Source: JALEFZ01 sp039820545 | GTDB lineage: Bacteria; Bacteroidota; Bacteroidia; J057 | Assembly (NCBI GenBank): GCA_039820545.1 | Contig: JBCBPW010000004.1 | Location: forward strand, 62,001 to 126,000 | Length of the DNA: 64,000 bases | Direction of reading: 5' to 3' | Shown: positions 17,883-27,156 of the stretch, in pieces | How positions within the stretch are numbered: position 1 is the stretch's first letter | How the letters are laid out: each line of letters begins with the position of its first letter | The notes under the pieces: model-generated | What the model was told of the DNA's origin: nothing | What the model saw: the letters and a program-made list of their open reading frames with translations, nothing else | The model's database searches: none | Position numbers and translations under genes: made by a program

Positions 17883-18323
17883 CTAATAAGGCATCGATCG
17901 AACCCGTTCAGCAAGTGCTTGATTCATCGCCTCGAAGCCTAGGCGTGTAGCCTCACCGATCATGCGCATGAGTGGCCCTACCAACAGTCCCTTGAAATAT
18001 TCTCCATGGATAAACCGCGTTTGATTCTCCCCCACAGGCTCCATCTGGAAGTAATGCTGCCCATCGAATAGCCCTTTGATGAAAAGCTTTCCCTCCCAGC
18101 GAAACTCCTTTTGAGGTTCTACCACTTGTACCTTCGGAGAGAAGGTAGATGCTTTTTGGCCTGGGGGTTGAAGGAATACAGTGATTGACTGTCCTACTTG
18201 TGCCTGTCCTTCAATGGATGTGATGAAGGGATTCCATTCGGGATATGAATTGAAATCCATTAGGACATTCCAGATAGCTTGTGGCGCAGCTTCAATGAGT
18301 ATTTCCGTCTGTAAATGATGCAT
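17883..18323 (-). CDS. SRPBCC family protein (polyketide cyclase/START-like)
   Basis: This is a 146-residue cytoplasmic protein with the helix-grip fold of SRPBCC/polyketide-cyclase-2 proteins. Family features are IEAAPQAIWNVLMDFNSYPEWNPFI at the N-terminus, LFIKGLFDGQHYFQMEPVG in the middle and the long C-terminal helix RLGFEAMNQALAERV. Such proteins bind hydrophobic ligands in a cavity, but the ligand is unknown here. It is the first gene of the minus-strand run that includes dinB, with a 121-bp spacer holding the hexamer array. Confidence 0.88.
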   Translation of the reverse strand: MHHLQTEILIEAAPQAIWNVLMDFNSYPEWNPFITSIEGQAQVGQSITVFLQPPGQKASTFSPKVQVVEPQKEFRWEGKLFIKGLFDGQHYFQMEPVGENQTRFIHGEYFKGLLVGPLMRMIGEATRLGFEAMNQALAERVRSMPY

Positions 18324-18472
18324 ATTCTATCCAATTATTTTGTATGATGACACAAAAGAGTAGAAAGCAGGGGAAAGAGAATGGGGGTTTTACGCCAAAG
18401 AATAGACACTTCACGCCAAAAATGTCTGACTATTTCTGTCATACTATTCGTAGAAAACTGTTAATTTCCTGT

Positions 18473-19615
18473 ATGAAATGGACTTATTGGCTTTTGATTA
18501 TGATAGGCTTGGGCGTATTTCCTCTTGCGTCTGTGGCACAACAAACCATCAATGGGACGATCACCCACGATGGCATGCAACGGAGTTATATCCTTTATTT
18601 GCCCAAAAGCTATGCAGGTAACGTCCCTTTTCCGCTTGTATTCAACTTTCACGGCTATACGAGCAATGCCCAGGCACAAATGAATTATGGAGATTTTCGC
18701 CCTGTAGCGGATACAGGAAATTTTCTTGTCGTACATCCGCAAGGAACCCTTTTCAATGGGAACACCCACTGGAATGTCGGAGGATGGACGCTGGGAAGTC
18801 AGACAGATGATGTAGACTTTACTCGAGTGCTGATCGACTCACTTTCTGCCAACTACAACATTGACATGGATCGAGTCTACGCTACAGGCATGTCGAATGG
18901 AGGATTCTTGAGTTACCTGCTGGGATGTCAGTTGAGTAGCAAAATCGCAGCGGTAGCTTCAGTCACAGGCTCTATGACTCCACAGACTTTTTCGCCTTGT
19001 AATCCCGGTCATCCTATGCCTTCTTTGCAGATCCATGGAACTATAGATGACGTCATTCCCTATGGGGGCAATAGTTTTTCAAGGTCGATAGAAGATGTGA
19101 TTGAGTATTGGGCCAATGTCAATAATTGTGATCCTACTCCCATCAAGACCTTGATGCCCGAGGTGAATACGGTAGATTTTAGTCGAGTAGAACGCTATGT
19201 GTATGCCAATGGAGATCGAGGGGCCACTAGCGAGCATTTCAAAGTCATAGGTGGGGCACATACATGGCCTGGCACTGCCTTCCCCAGTATGGGAACCAAT
19301 TATGACATCAATGCCTCCGTAGAAATATGGAAGTTCTTTTCTCGATATGACTTGCAAGGTTTGAGAAATACGGTAAGCAATGATCCACAAGTTGACCAGA
19401 TGTCCTACTCTATTGCTCCCAATCCCGTATTAGGTGAATTGTATATCTCAGGGCCAGGAGAAATACAAGAGATGGTGTACATTTATGATATTTTTGGAAG
19501 AATGGTCATACAGGAGAATATGTGGAGTCAAAAGCAACAAGTCAATGTAGCTTCATTGCCCTCGGGGACTTATTATTTGAAAATCGCGGGTCAGACTCTT
19601 CCTTTCATAAAGTAA
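18473..19615 (+). CDS. Secreted PHB-depolymerase/feruloyl-esterase-like hydrolase with T9SS sorting domain
   Basis: This 380-residue alpha/beta hydrolase is of the LpqC / polyhydroxybutyrate depolymerase type. It has a signal peptide ending at ASVAQQ, an oxyanion segment NFHGYTSN, Ser141 in GMSNGG, Asp192 in GTIDDVIPY and His263 in GGAHTWPG. The last 75 residues (SIAPNPVLGELYIS ... GTYYLKIAG) form a T9SS type A sorting domain. The enzyme is thus exported to the cell surface, probably to cut ester bonds in polymers such as plant or marine polysaccharide esters or polyesters. The start is placed at the signal-peptide ATG; the frame continues 43 codons upstream without protein character. Confidence 0.88.
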   Translation: MKWTYWLLIMIGLGVFPLASVAQQTINGTITHDGMQRSYILYLPKSYAGNVPFPLVFNFHGYTSNAQAQMNYGDFRPVADTGNFLVVHPQGTLFNGNTHWNVGGWTLGSQTDDVDFTRVLIDSLSANYNIDMDRVYATGMSNGGFLSYLLGCQLSSKIAAVASVTGSMTPQTFSPCNPGHPMPSLQIHGTIDDVIPYGGNSFSRSIEDVIEYWANVNNCDPTPIKTLMPEVNTVDFSRVERYVYANGDRGATSEHFKVIGGAHTWPGTAFPSMGTNYDINASVEIWKFFSRYDLQGLRNTVSNDPQVDQMSYSIAPNPVLGELYISGPGEIQEMVYIYDIFGRMVIQENMWSQKQQVNVASLPSGTYYLKIAGQTLPFIK

Positions 19616-19664
19616 AGATCCATGATTGAGGATTCAACCCAATAACGTACAGTAGCACGTAAGG

Positions 19665-19698
19665 AAAAAGCCGCTCTTCATCTGAAAAGCGGCTTTTA
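19665..19698. terminator. Bidirectional intrinsic terminator
   Basis: The stem AAAAAGCCGCT / AGCGGCTTTT (19665-19675 and 19688-19697) has a 12-nt loop and A/T runs on both sides. It separates the esterase from the convergent E2 gene. Confidence 0.85.
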
Positions 19699-19738
19699 TC
19701 ATATTATTCAACACATGCACACCGCATGTACTTTTGTA

Positions 19739-21037
19739 CTAGACGAGCAATCTTACGGGATCTTCCAGTAGTGACTTGAGGGTCACAAGGAACTCTGATC
19801 CTTTGGCTCCGTCTACTGTACGGTGGTCACATGAGAGGGTGACCTTCATCATCTTCCCAGGTACGATCTGTCCATCCTTGACGATGGGTTTATCTACGAT
19901 GCCACCGACAGCGAGGATACACGATGCGGGAGGATTGATGATAGCTGTGAACTCTTCGATTCCAAACATCCCAAGATTAGAAATAGTGAAGGTATTTCCT
20001 TCCATCTCTTGTGGCTGAAGCTTGCGGTCACGTGCCTTACCTGCCAACTCTTTGCTCTCTGCTGCGATGTGAGAGAGCGGCTTGTGGTCAGCAAACTTGA
20101 GGGTAGGGACTAGGAGGCCATCAGGAATTGCCACCGCCATACCCACATGGATGTGGTGATTGAGGCGGATCTTATCCTCTAGCCAAGTAGAGTTGACCTC
20201 TGGATGCTTGCGGAGCGCCATCGCTGCGGCTTTAATCACGATGTCGTTGAATGAAATCTTTACAGGTGAGATTTCATTCATAGACTTACGTGCCACAAAT
20301 ACCTTGTCCATGTTGATTTCCATGGTGAGGTAGAAGTGTGGGGCCGAGTACTTGGATTCTCCAAGGCGACGTGCGATGACTTTGCGCATCTGCGAAACAC
20401 GTACCTCTTCGAAGCTTTCTACACCGTTGACAGTGGCAAACTGAACAGCGGGTGCAGCAGCAGTTGCAGCAGGTGCTGCCGAAGGCACATAGTTTTCAAT
20501 GTCGCGCTTGACAATACGTCCATTGTCGCCTGTACCACTTACCAAGGCAAGGTCAATTCCACGGTCTTTCGCCATGGCTTTTGCAAGGGGAGAGGCTTTG
20601 ACGCGTCCATCGCCATTTGTAGAAGGAGCCGTCGGTACAGGAGCAGGAGCAACAGCTACGGGTGCAGGAGCAGCCACGACCACAGGTGCAGATGCCTCTA
20701 CTACAGGAGCGGGAGCCGCTTCTACTTCAGCAGGTGCAGGTTCAGAGGAAGCCGCAGCTTTAGTCTCGAACTCCGACACGATGGAGTCTACGTTTTCTCC
20801 GTCATCACCGATGATGGCTAGCAAGGCGCCTACAGGAATTCCATTCCCTTCTTCTACACCGATATACAAGACCGTACCATCGAAGAAAGACTCAACGTCC
20901 ATCGTCGCTTTGTCTGTTTCTACTTCGGCGAGCAGGTCTCCATTACTTACTTTATCTCCTACTTTTACGTGCCAGGCAGCAATCACACCTTCTGTCATTG
21001 TGTCGCTCAACCTTGGCATATCGATCACATTTGCCAT
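19739..21037 (-). CDS. pdhC: Pyruvate dehydrogenase complex E2 (dihydrolipoamide acetyltransferase)
   Basis: E2 moves the acetyl group from the E1 decarboxylase to CoA. The 432-residue protein has one lipoyl domain (1-78) with the lipoylated Lys43 in ETDKATMDVES and an Ala/Pro-rich flexible linker (about 90-140). An E3/E1-binding domain (about 146-182, KASPLAKAMAKDRGI) and the catalytic acyltransferase domain (about 205-432) with CDHRTVDG and His405 follow. The choice of pyruvate rather than another 2-oxo acid rests on the MANVIDMPRLSDTMTEG start, typical of pyruvate E2 in Bacteroidota. E1 and E3 genes are not in the window. The GC-rich linker gives a long antisense frame that is not a gene. 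Confidence 0.93.
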   Translation of the reverse strand: MANVIDMPRLSDTMTEGVIAAWHVKVGDKVSNGDLLAEVETDKATMDVESFFDGTVLYIGVEEGNGIPVGALLAIIGDDGENVDSIVSEFETKAAASSEPAPAEVEAAPAPVVEASAPVVVAAPAPVAVAPAPVPTAPSTNGDGRVKASPLAKAMAKDRGIDLALVSGTGDNGRIVKRDIENYVPSAAPAATAAAPAVQFATVNGVESFEEVRVSQMRKVIARRLGESKYSAPHFYLTMEINMDKVFVARKSMNEISPVKISFNDIVIKAAAMALRKHPEVNSTWLEDKIRLNHHIHVGMAVAIPDGLLVPTLKFADHKPLSHIAAESKELAGKARDRKLQPQEMEGNTFTISNLGMFGIEEFTAIINPPASCILAVGGIVDKPIVKDGQIVPGKMMKVTLSCDHRTVDGAKGSEFLVTLKSLLEDPVRLLV

Positions 21038-21724
21038 GTATCTTTCTGTCAGGTTTATGTGTATTGAGAAGTAAAATTAGACATATCCCTTCAAATGTAA
21101 AATGATTCCTAAGGATTAATTGTCGGCTTAGGGGGCAAAGTCNNNNNNNNNNGCAAAGTCGACAGTTGAAGAAAATTCACCCCCCAAACATAGACTTTAA
21201 AACGATTACGGGCCTTTTTCCGAAAGAAAAAAATTAAAGAGGTTTCCTATTTTTTCTGAAAAAATGAGACATCACGGTTTTCCTATGTATACGATGTAAG
21301 GATTTAGGGGAAATTTGTCGAAAAATATCGCCCCTTTTCAGAAAGCCTATTTTCTGAGCAGATATTCCCTCAATCTATTTTCGTTAAACCGCAACAAATC
21401 GTAGATGATTTGCTGGAGTAAAGCAGAATGTTTCGCCGCCTTCTTCCGCAATCCTACAAATTCTCGTACAAATAGATAGATGTCATTTTTGATGTCAGAT
21501 ATTATAAATATTGATATGTTGAAATTTATTTATGAATTAAATTCTATTATTTTGTAACAAATCAAACAAGCCAACGCTAATACTTATCCTAAGTGATCAA
21601 ACAAGCCGTCCTTATATGTCAAGACCCTCAAGAGCCCCTGTATCTGCGATTTCCTATTCTAAAAATTGAAAATATCGCCCTCTTGATTCTCTTGGCTTCT
21701 ATGAATCCTGGAATCTAGCGTAAT
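21038..21724. other. 687-bp intergenic region with assembly gap and direct repeat
   Basis: It holds the E2 promoter, the scaffold gap, a small hairpin CAGAAA/TTTCTG (21339-21356), and a 12-bp direct repeat ATCAAACAAGCC (21561-21572 and 21596-21607) upstream of the zinc-ribbon gene. On the minus strand at 21347-21535 an open frame of about 60 codons without ATG reads like a Leu/Arg/Lys-rich protein end. It may be a gene remnant. Confidence 0.5.
21143..21152. other. Assembly gap (10 N) with overlapping flanks
   Basis: Ten N bases are flanked on both sides by GCAAAGTC. The two contig ends may actually overlap by these 8 bases, so the true gap could be zero. Confidence 0.95.
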
Positions 21725-22042
21725 ATGAAAAAATACCTTCCTTTTGTATGTTTTGAATGCCGTACATCCTTCCTCAGACCACAAGACCTGTATAGAGACA
21801 AAGCTACTTGTCCCTATTGTTCTCATCAGGCTGTCAGGTATCATCCCAACGTAGAAGTACCTGATAAATCTGACGATGCTCAATGGCAAGTACTAGAGTT
21901 TCTGAAGGATCATGGATTTTACTATCAACCTGTATACAACGACATCAGTCTGGGCGGATTGATGTTTGTAGCCTATCCTCAAAATATGGAGGAGGCAGAG
22001 GTTTTTGTTAAAAAGTACAAGCGGTGGGCAGAAATCCGATGA
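21725..22042 (+). CDS. Zinc-ribbon protein, 105 residues
   Basis: This small cytoplasmic protein begins with a zinc ribbon: CFEC near residue 9 and CPYC near residue 29. It ends with a globular segment of about 60 residues (AQWQVLEFLKDHGFYYQPVY and MEEAEVFVKKYKRWAE). I do not recognise a named family; it looks like a conserved Bacteroidota hypothetical. It stands alone on this strand and converges with the helicase gene. A 12-bp direct repeat precedes it. Confidence 0.72.
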   Translation: MKKYLPFVCFECRTSFLRPQDLYRDKATCPYCSHQAVRYHPNVEVPDKSDDAQWQVLEFLKDHGFYYQPVYNDISLGGLMFVAYPQNMEEAEVFVKKYKRWAEIR

Positions 22043-22095
22043 AATGATGCTCCCTGCTAGCGCCAATTTCCCGTTGGTGTTACTGCTACTACGAC

Positions 22096-22128
22096 ATAAA
22101 AAATCCGTCCCAAACTGGGGACGGATTA
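22096..22128 (-). terminator. Intrinsic terminator of the helicase gene
   Basis: On the minus strand AATCCGTCCC pairs with GGGACGGATT (22118-22127 and 22102-22111) around a six-base loop and runs into six T. It serves the helicase-nuclease gene ending at 22179. Confidence 0.85.
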
Positions 22129-22178
22129 CCATGTTTATCAGATAATCTGATTACGAGGAGGAACAAAAGAACGATTTC

Positions 22179-25100
22179 TTACTCTGTTACAGTCATTTTT
22201 TTTATCTCTTCTCGCAGGTGCTCCTTCAGGACTTCCTTTTGTGTCGCCCATTCTAGACTCGAAATCCGCCATCCTTTCCATCCTGCTCTTTCTAGGGTCA
22301 ACTGTAGTTGGATCTTCTCTGTGAGCACATCTGCATCTTGTGTTTGACCTTCATCCAACCAAAGGGCCCATTTCCCGTGGTCTCCCATGAGCGCAAAGTC
22401 CATTTTGTAGGGGCCCAATTGATGGTGAGATTTGATGGCAGCAGTAGGAAAGGCTTCTGCAAGCCACGCTTGAACCTCATCATGTAGAGGAGAGGTTTTT
22501 ATGACCTTTCGTAAAATGGGTTGCTGCACCTGCGATAAGCTGGATAGATGTCGAATCAGACGCGCACGATAGCAATTTTCATTCATCATAGCGATGGCTT
22601 CTGGATGGATGCTGTGAAGTAAAATGACCTTTTCGCGGGCGCGACTGACAGCCACATTGTAAATCCGCATCATCTCTTCGCCCATCACAGCTCTTGGTGC
22701 CCGCATACTTCCTGCCTTCGTCAAGGTATGATTCGCCGTAGTCGTCAGGATCATCACATCGCGCTCATCTCCTTGAAATTCTCTTGATGTACCCACGAGG
22801 AGGCGGAGCTGATCTTGATAGGTTTTGATTCGGGCAGATTTGAGGATCATACGCTGGACGAGCTCTCGATGAGCCTCGTTGGATGATTCCAGGCAAAGAA
22901 TACCGATCGAAGGCAGTTGTGGGATATGCCCTTGCTCGTAGTCCTCTATCACCCCTTCAATCAATGTCAAGACTCCTTCTGCCAGCTTGGCCTTCTTCTT
23001 ATCTCGTCCCCCATCTTCTACATAATGTACCTCGGCAGGCTGTCCATACCAGCCGTGAGTAGCTGTTCGAAGAGGAATGATGTGCTTGTCATAGACGAAT
23101 TGATTGGAGAAAGAAATAATCTCTGGACGACAGCGGAAGTGTTCTTTGAGGGTAATGACATTGGGATAGATAACCCCTGAAAGTGAATAAATACTGGCTG
23201 TCCGATTGTTGATATTGAACTGCTGCTTGAAGGGATGCTGTTCTAGGTAGCGATCTAGGATTTGGTTTGTACGCTCTATAGGAAACATCGCAGAGTTGGT
23301 GAATACGGAGGTTTGATTTTCATCTCCTACCACCAGGGATTTTTTGGCTCGATAAATAAGATTCAATGCACTAATGTCCACCTGCGAGGCCTCATCTACA
23401 ATGAGTAGGTCAAATTGTCCAGGATCTGGCTCAGGAAAGAAGCGAATAGCTGCATCCAGCGACATGATCCAGATAGGTACGACGCCCTTGGCTAACTTGA
23501 GGTTATGAATGGCTGACTCCATATGTCGCGCCGCATTCTTGCCGTATCCTTTGCCGAGATTGATGAGGTCGTTGCGCCAAGCTGATAGGGCCGAACGCTG
23601 GGCATCGGTGATGTGGAGCTGCTTGTGGTACCATGCCTTCATCTCGATGAGGCGACGCGTGAGCTGACGAATCTCAAGCTGTCCCTGGCGTAGCTGATTG
23701 AGCAAATCGGGGACGGTGGTTACCTGATTCAGTGCTTCTGAAAGCACTTGGTGAAGCTGTGAGCTATGTAGTCTTTCTAATAATTCTGTTTCTGATGAAC
23801 AAGCGGGTCCTTTTCCAGATGCGACATCCTGGATCAATGAAGGCAGCTTTTCCATCCATGGACGCATCGCGCTTGCTAATTCTCGGGCAGCAGTCACTTC
23901 TCGTGTGAACTCCACATAAGCTGCGAATGCCTGCTGATAGGCCACACCATCCAATGCCTCCAACGCATCCTCTAAGGCTTTTAGTTTGGGATGAGAAGAT
24001 TCCGTTTGGGGAATACGTGTCTGCAATGCCCGGAAATGACTTAGTGCCTGTCGATACGCGCGACAATGGGGAAGCCCTTCCCACCAGGTGATCGTCTCCG
24101 CTAGATTTTCCTCAAATGGATTCACAGGCGCGAGATGCCACTGGGCAATGTATTGGTTCCACTGTGCGACACGCTCGTAGGCTTTGAATCCTTTCTCCCA
24201 ATCCTTCCAAGTATCGACAGTCACGGCTTCATCTGTTGTAGCTCCTACATTGAGGAGAAACTCCTGTCCCAATTCGATCAATTGCTGCTCAAATAATCCC
24301 CGCTTAATCAGGGTGCTAAGTGTAGATAAATCCTCAGGAGAACCTACCGACTGCCCATTTAGCTTACAATTGAGTAAAGCTTTTTCTTTGGGCGAAAGGG
24401 ATTTCTTTTTGAGTAACGACAATTTACCCTGACGGTTGAACTTACCCTGGAGATGTACAATGGCATGAGGCAACTGTGACATCTCCAAGCCTTGAAGTGG
24501 AGAAATGTCTGCTGTTCCTTGAGGGAGCGTGTAGGAGTCAATTTTTTCTTGAAGCTGTTGCGCGCGCTGAATGACCATTTGTAAGCGAGGCAGGGAAAAA
24601 TCGGGTGCTGTCCACAGATCAGATTGGCGTTGGAGAAAAAGTATGTAGCCTTTGATATCTTGCCATTTTTCCTGGATCTCTTCGCTAAATACAGCCTCTA
24701 CTAGATACTGATAGGCTTTTCCGTCGACTTTGGTACGCCATTTATTTACCTCTCGTCCCCTTTGATTCACTTCTTCAGGATCAGGTAGATGCTCGGGTGC
24801 AGGCAAAAATAGTGAGGCCAGCGAAAGATCTACCGCTTGTAGTTGTACCAAAAGGGGATAAAGGGATGCTGCCCAGCTCTGAATAGGTGCGTCCGAAGGA
24901 ATCCCATCTGTCAATGCCGCTGGCAGATCTTCCCATTGGGAGGCCCAAGCTGTAAGCGATCGCTGGACGATCTTACCTTCTATCGGATCAAACAAGCGGA
25001 TAGCTTCTCCATGCAGCCCGATGGCGCGAACCATTTGAGCTTTGAGTTGAGCTTGTTGATGCTCCAAAGCTTCCAGTTCCTCAGTGAGTGCTTCAATGTC

Positions 25101-26765
25101 ATCTTCGCTAATGGGATCATTGAGGCGGGCTTTGACAGCATCTATGGCATGCTTGAGCAATTCGCGGTGTTGTTCATTATCCGCAAATGAAAGGGCCAGA
25201 TCGCGGATACTCTCGGGCAGTTTGCCTCGGATGACTTCGAGTGCTTTGGCGTATTTGGAAACGATCAGAACGGATTTTCCTTCTGCGGCATAGTGAGCGG
25301 CTAGATTGGCGATGGTATGCGATTTCCCTGTTCCAGGAGGGCCTTGTACGGTTGCAGCATCCTCATCGTAGAGACGTAGTGCGATGGCTTTCTGCTCTTC
25401 ATTGTAAGGCAAAGGGAAATACAATCTGTCGGGGCCTGGAGCCGGAATGTTGAGTTGAGGCTGCGCCGTTTTGAAATCTTTAGTTCCTTTATAAGCGATC
25501 CGCATGGGATTGTCAGGCTTCTTGAGGCTAAATAACTTTTTGAAAAAGGCAGGTACTTGATGCTGGGCTTCCTGTGGCCCTAGACTCTGAATGTGCTCCA
25601 TGATTTGGCTGGCATCTTTGGAGACATTGATATGAATGCCAGGGTTGCGGAGCTGGATGACAGGTGCAAAACTGAAGGTGAAGCGGTCGTCAGTTACCTC
25701 AGGAAAATGATATTGCAGCTGATTTTGAGAGAAAAACTGGTCGTTGAGGTTGGGGAAAATACCCAGAATGTCGAGCGCGGAATGATAATAGGCATGAGTC
25801 ACATAGTCGAGTTCCAGGCTGAACTCTTTGCGCTGCTGCTGAAACTGATCGATTCGCTGAATAACTTCCCGCTGTCTTTGCTCGTGGATGTGTCCAGGAT
25901 CCTGCGGGAACCAGTCGGGAATCAACTCGCTGAAATGTTGCTCACAACGGATTTCGTGAGCCACTGTATCTACGAAGACTTTGATCTCCTGACGTGCAAG
26001 TTCTATTTTGAGTGGTATGTGGAAAAGATAATTCTTGTATGCATTTTTTCCTGTACCTCCTTGAAGCAAACCAAAAGAGAAGAATATTTGAAAATCGGGC
26101 TGTGATTTCAATTGGTACAACCAACTGTGAAGCTTGTCATAGATTCCATTGAGTTTGCTGGTGTAGGCTTCCGTATTTTTTTGTGTTTGGAACTCTGACC
26201 ACAAAGCCACTCTTTTGGGATCGTCGGCAAACTTTGCGGATAAGGCTTCTTGATGCTGAACATGGATTTTTCCCTCCTCTTCACTGAGCTCTACCCATGC
26301 TTCGATGGTTTCTGGGATGATCAAATCGCTTACTTCGTCCAGTGCCTTCCCTGCGATTTGTTTGGCAAATGATTCATAAACCTTGACTCGTAGGGCTTCA
26401 GAGGAAAAGCTCGTTTGGATTTCTTCACGATGGCACCACGATCCTTTGGCGTCTTGGAAGATCCACTCTTTCAGTATGGGCGGAATGTACAGCTTTTCGG
26501 CTCCTTCCATCCGCTTGATTGTCAGGATAGGCTTATCGGGATTTTGGGCTTGCCATTCTAATGGGAGCAATCCCTTTGATTCTGTAAGCGTCAAGATATC
26601 GGATACGACAAACCAATGACTGTCCTGCTTTTTGCCATCCACTACATCGAAGAAACGTTCGGGTTGAGCAGTGTGGAAAAGATCGCGGATGTAAGCAAAG
26701 AGATTGACGAGTGGAGTAGCGGGTGTATGGGAAGACGGTAGTTGGGAATGGGCTTGCATAGTCAA
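22179..26765 (-). CDS. Large SF1 (UPF1/DNA2-like) helicase fused to a C-terminal PD-(D/E)XK-type nuclease
   Basis: The 1528-residue protein carries a split superfamily 1 helicase. Walker A GPPGTGKS is at 475-482, motif II LIVDEAS near 1121-1127, VVGDENQ near 1146, EHFRCRPE near 1208, TSREFQGDERDVMIL near 1326, and VAVSRAREKVILL near 1371. A long helical insertion of about 600 residues lies between motifs I and II. The last 100 residues (about 1425-1523), with GPYKMDFALMG, WALWLDEGQ and LERAGWKGWRISSLEW, resemble the REase_MTES_1575 nuclease that often ends such helicases. The N-terminal 440 residues match no domain I know. It is a single-gene unit with its own terminator. Such fusions are often anti-phage or DNA-processing proteins, but that role is inferred. 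Confidence 0.85.
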   Translation of the reverse strand: MTMQAHSQLPSSHTPATPLVNLFAYIRDLFHTAQPERFFDVVDGKKQDSHWFVVSDILTLTESKGLLPLEWQAQNPDKPILTIKRMEGAEKLYIPPILKEWIFQDAKGSWCHREEIQTSFSSEALRVKVYESFAKQIAGKALDEVSDLIIPETIEAWVELSEEEGKIHVQHQEALSAKFADDPKRVALWSEFQTQKNTEAYTSKLNGIYDKLHSWLYQLKSQPDFQIFFSFGLLQGGTGKNAYKNYLFHIPLKIELARQEIKVFVDTVAHEIRCEQHFSELIPDWFPQDPGHIHEQRQREVIQRIDQFQQQRKEFSLELDYVTHAYYHSALDILGIFPNLNDQFFSQNQLQYHFPEVTDDRFTFSFAPVIQLRNPGIHINVSKDASQIMEHIQSLGPQEAQHQVPAFFKKLFSLKKPDNPMRIAYKGTKDFKTAQPQLNIPAPGPDRLYFPLPYNEEQKAIALRLYDEDAATVQGPPGTGKSHTIANLAAHYAAEGKSVLIVSKYAKALEVIRGKLPESIRDLALSFADNEQHRELLKHAIDAVKARLNDPISEDDIEALTEELEALEHQQAQLKAQMVRAIGLHGEAIRLFDPIEGKIVQRSLTAWASQWEDLPAALTDGIPSDAPIQSWAASLYPLLVQLQAVDLSLASLFLPAPEHLPDPEEVNQRGREVNKWRTKVDGKAYQYLVEAVFSEEIQEKWQDIKGYILFLQRQSDLWTAPDFSLPRLQMVIQRAQQLQEKIDSYTLPQGTADISPLQGLEMSQLPHAIVHLQGKFNRQGKLSLLKKKSLSPKEKALLNCKLNGQSVGSPEDLSTLSTLIKRGLFEQQLIELGQEFLLNVGATTDEAVTVDTWKDWEKGFKAYERVAQWNQYIAQWHLAPVNPFEENLAETITWWEGLPHCRAYRQALSHFRALQTRIPQTESSHPKLKALEDALEALDGVAYQQAFAAYVEFTREVTAARELASAMRPWMEKLPSLIQDVASGKGPACSSETELLERLHSSQLHQVLSEALNQVTTVPDLLNQLRQGQLEIRQLTRRLIEMKAWYHKQLHITDAQRSALSAWRNDLINLGKGYGKNAARHMESAIHNLKLAKGVVPIWIMSLDAAIRFFPEPDPGQFDLLIVDEASQVDISALNLIYRAKKSLVVGDENQTSVFTNSAMFPIERTNQILDRYLEQHPFKQQFNINNRTASIYSLSGVIYPNVITLKEHFRCRPEIISFSNQFVYDKHIIPLRTATHGWYGQPAEVHYVEDGGRDKKKAKLAEGVLTLIEGVIEDYEQGHIPQLPSIGILCLESSNEAHRELVQRMILKSARIKTYQDQLRLLVGTSREFQGDERDVMILTTTANHTLTKAGSMRAPRAVMGEEMMRIYNVAVSRAREKVILLHSIHPEAIAMMNENCYRARLIRHLSSLSQVQQPILRKVIKTSPLHDEVQAWLAEAFPTAAIKSHHQLGPYKMDFALMGDHGKWALWLDEGQTQDADVLTEKIQLQLTLERAGWKGWRISSLEWATQKEVLKEHLREEIKKMTVTE

Positions 26766-27156
26766 GTTTATGTCAGATAGTTGTAAAAGTTTCCTTGCTG
26801 CCTATCAGGTATTTCTGAGGCAAATATGAATCTCATATAGATCATGGATCTAGTCAGAGAGGAAGCGAAATGTGAAGGGGGGAAACTTTAGAATTGCTAA
26901 ATAAGCAAAGGGGTTAAGAAATATGTGTGAATGATCGGATACAGATGTGGACTGATCCAGATAAAAATCAAATCATGTTTTGGGGGGAGGTACAAGGAAA
27001 TGTACGGAAGGCGACAGGGGAGGTTGCGAGGATGTAAGAAAAAGTCGAAAGGATACATAAGAAAAGGGGCATGAAGCTTTGGCTCCACACCCCTTTGAAA
27101 TAGTCACACTTAACTTAATCGTTGGAAATAAGGGTCCTCAACAGACTATTTTTCCT
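26766..27156. other. Intergenic region between T9SS protein and helicase genes
   Basis: Both neighbours are on the minus strand. The right part should contain the helicase promoter. The left end holds a terminator (27055-27096). No frame with protein character was seen. Confidence 0.5.
27055..27096 (-). terminator. Intrinsic terminator after the LTD/T9SS gene
   Basis: Read on the minus strand, GGGG-TG-AGC pairs with its complement through two small internal loops around a CAAA loop, and TTTTCTT follows. It lies 60 bp past the stop at 27157. Confidence 0.7.

Noticed and set aside
20499..21074. Open frame of 191 codons antisense to the E2 gene
   Set aside because: It mirrors the Ala/Pro-rich linker of E2 and has a low-complexity Thr/Ala/Gly translation; the minus-strand gene is certain.
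25593..26105. 170-codon plus-strand frame inside the helicase gene
   Set aside because: It is antisense to conserved helicase sequence and has no motif or independent signals.
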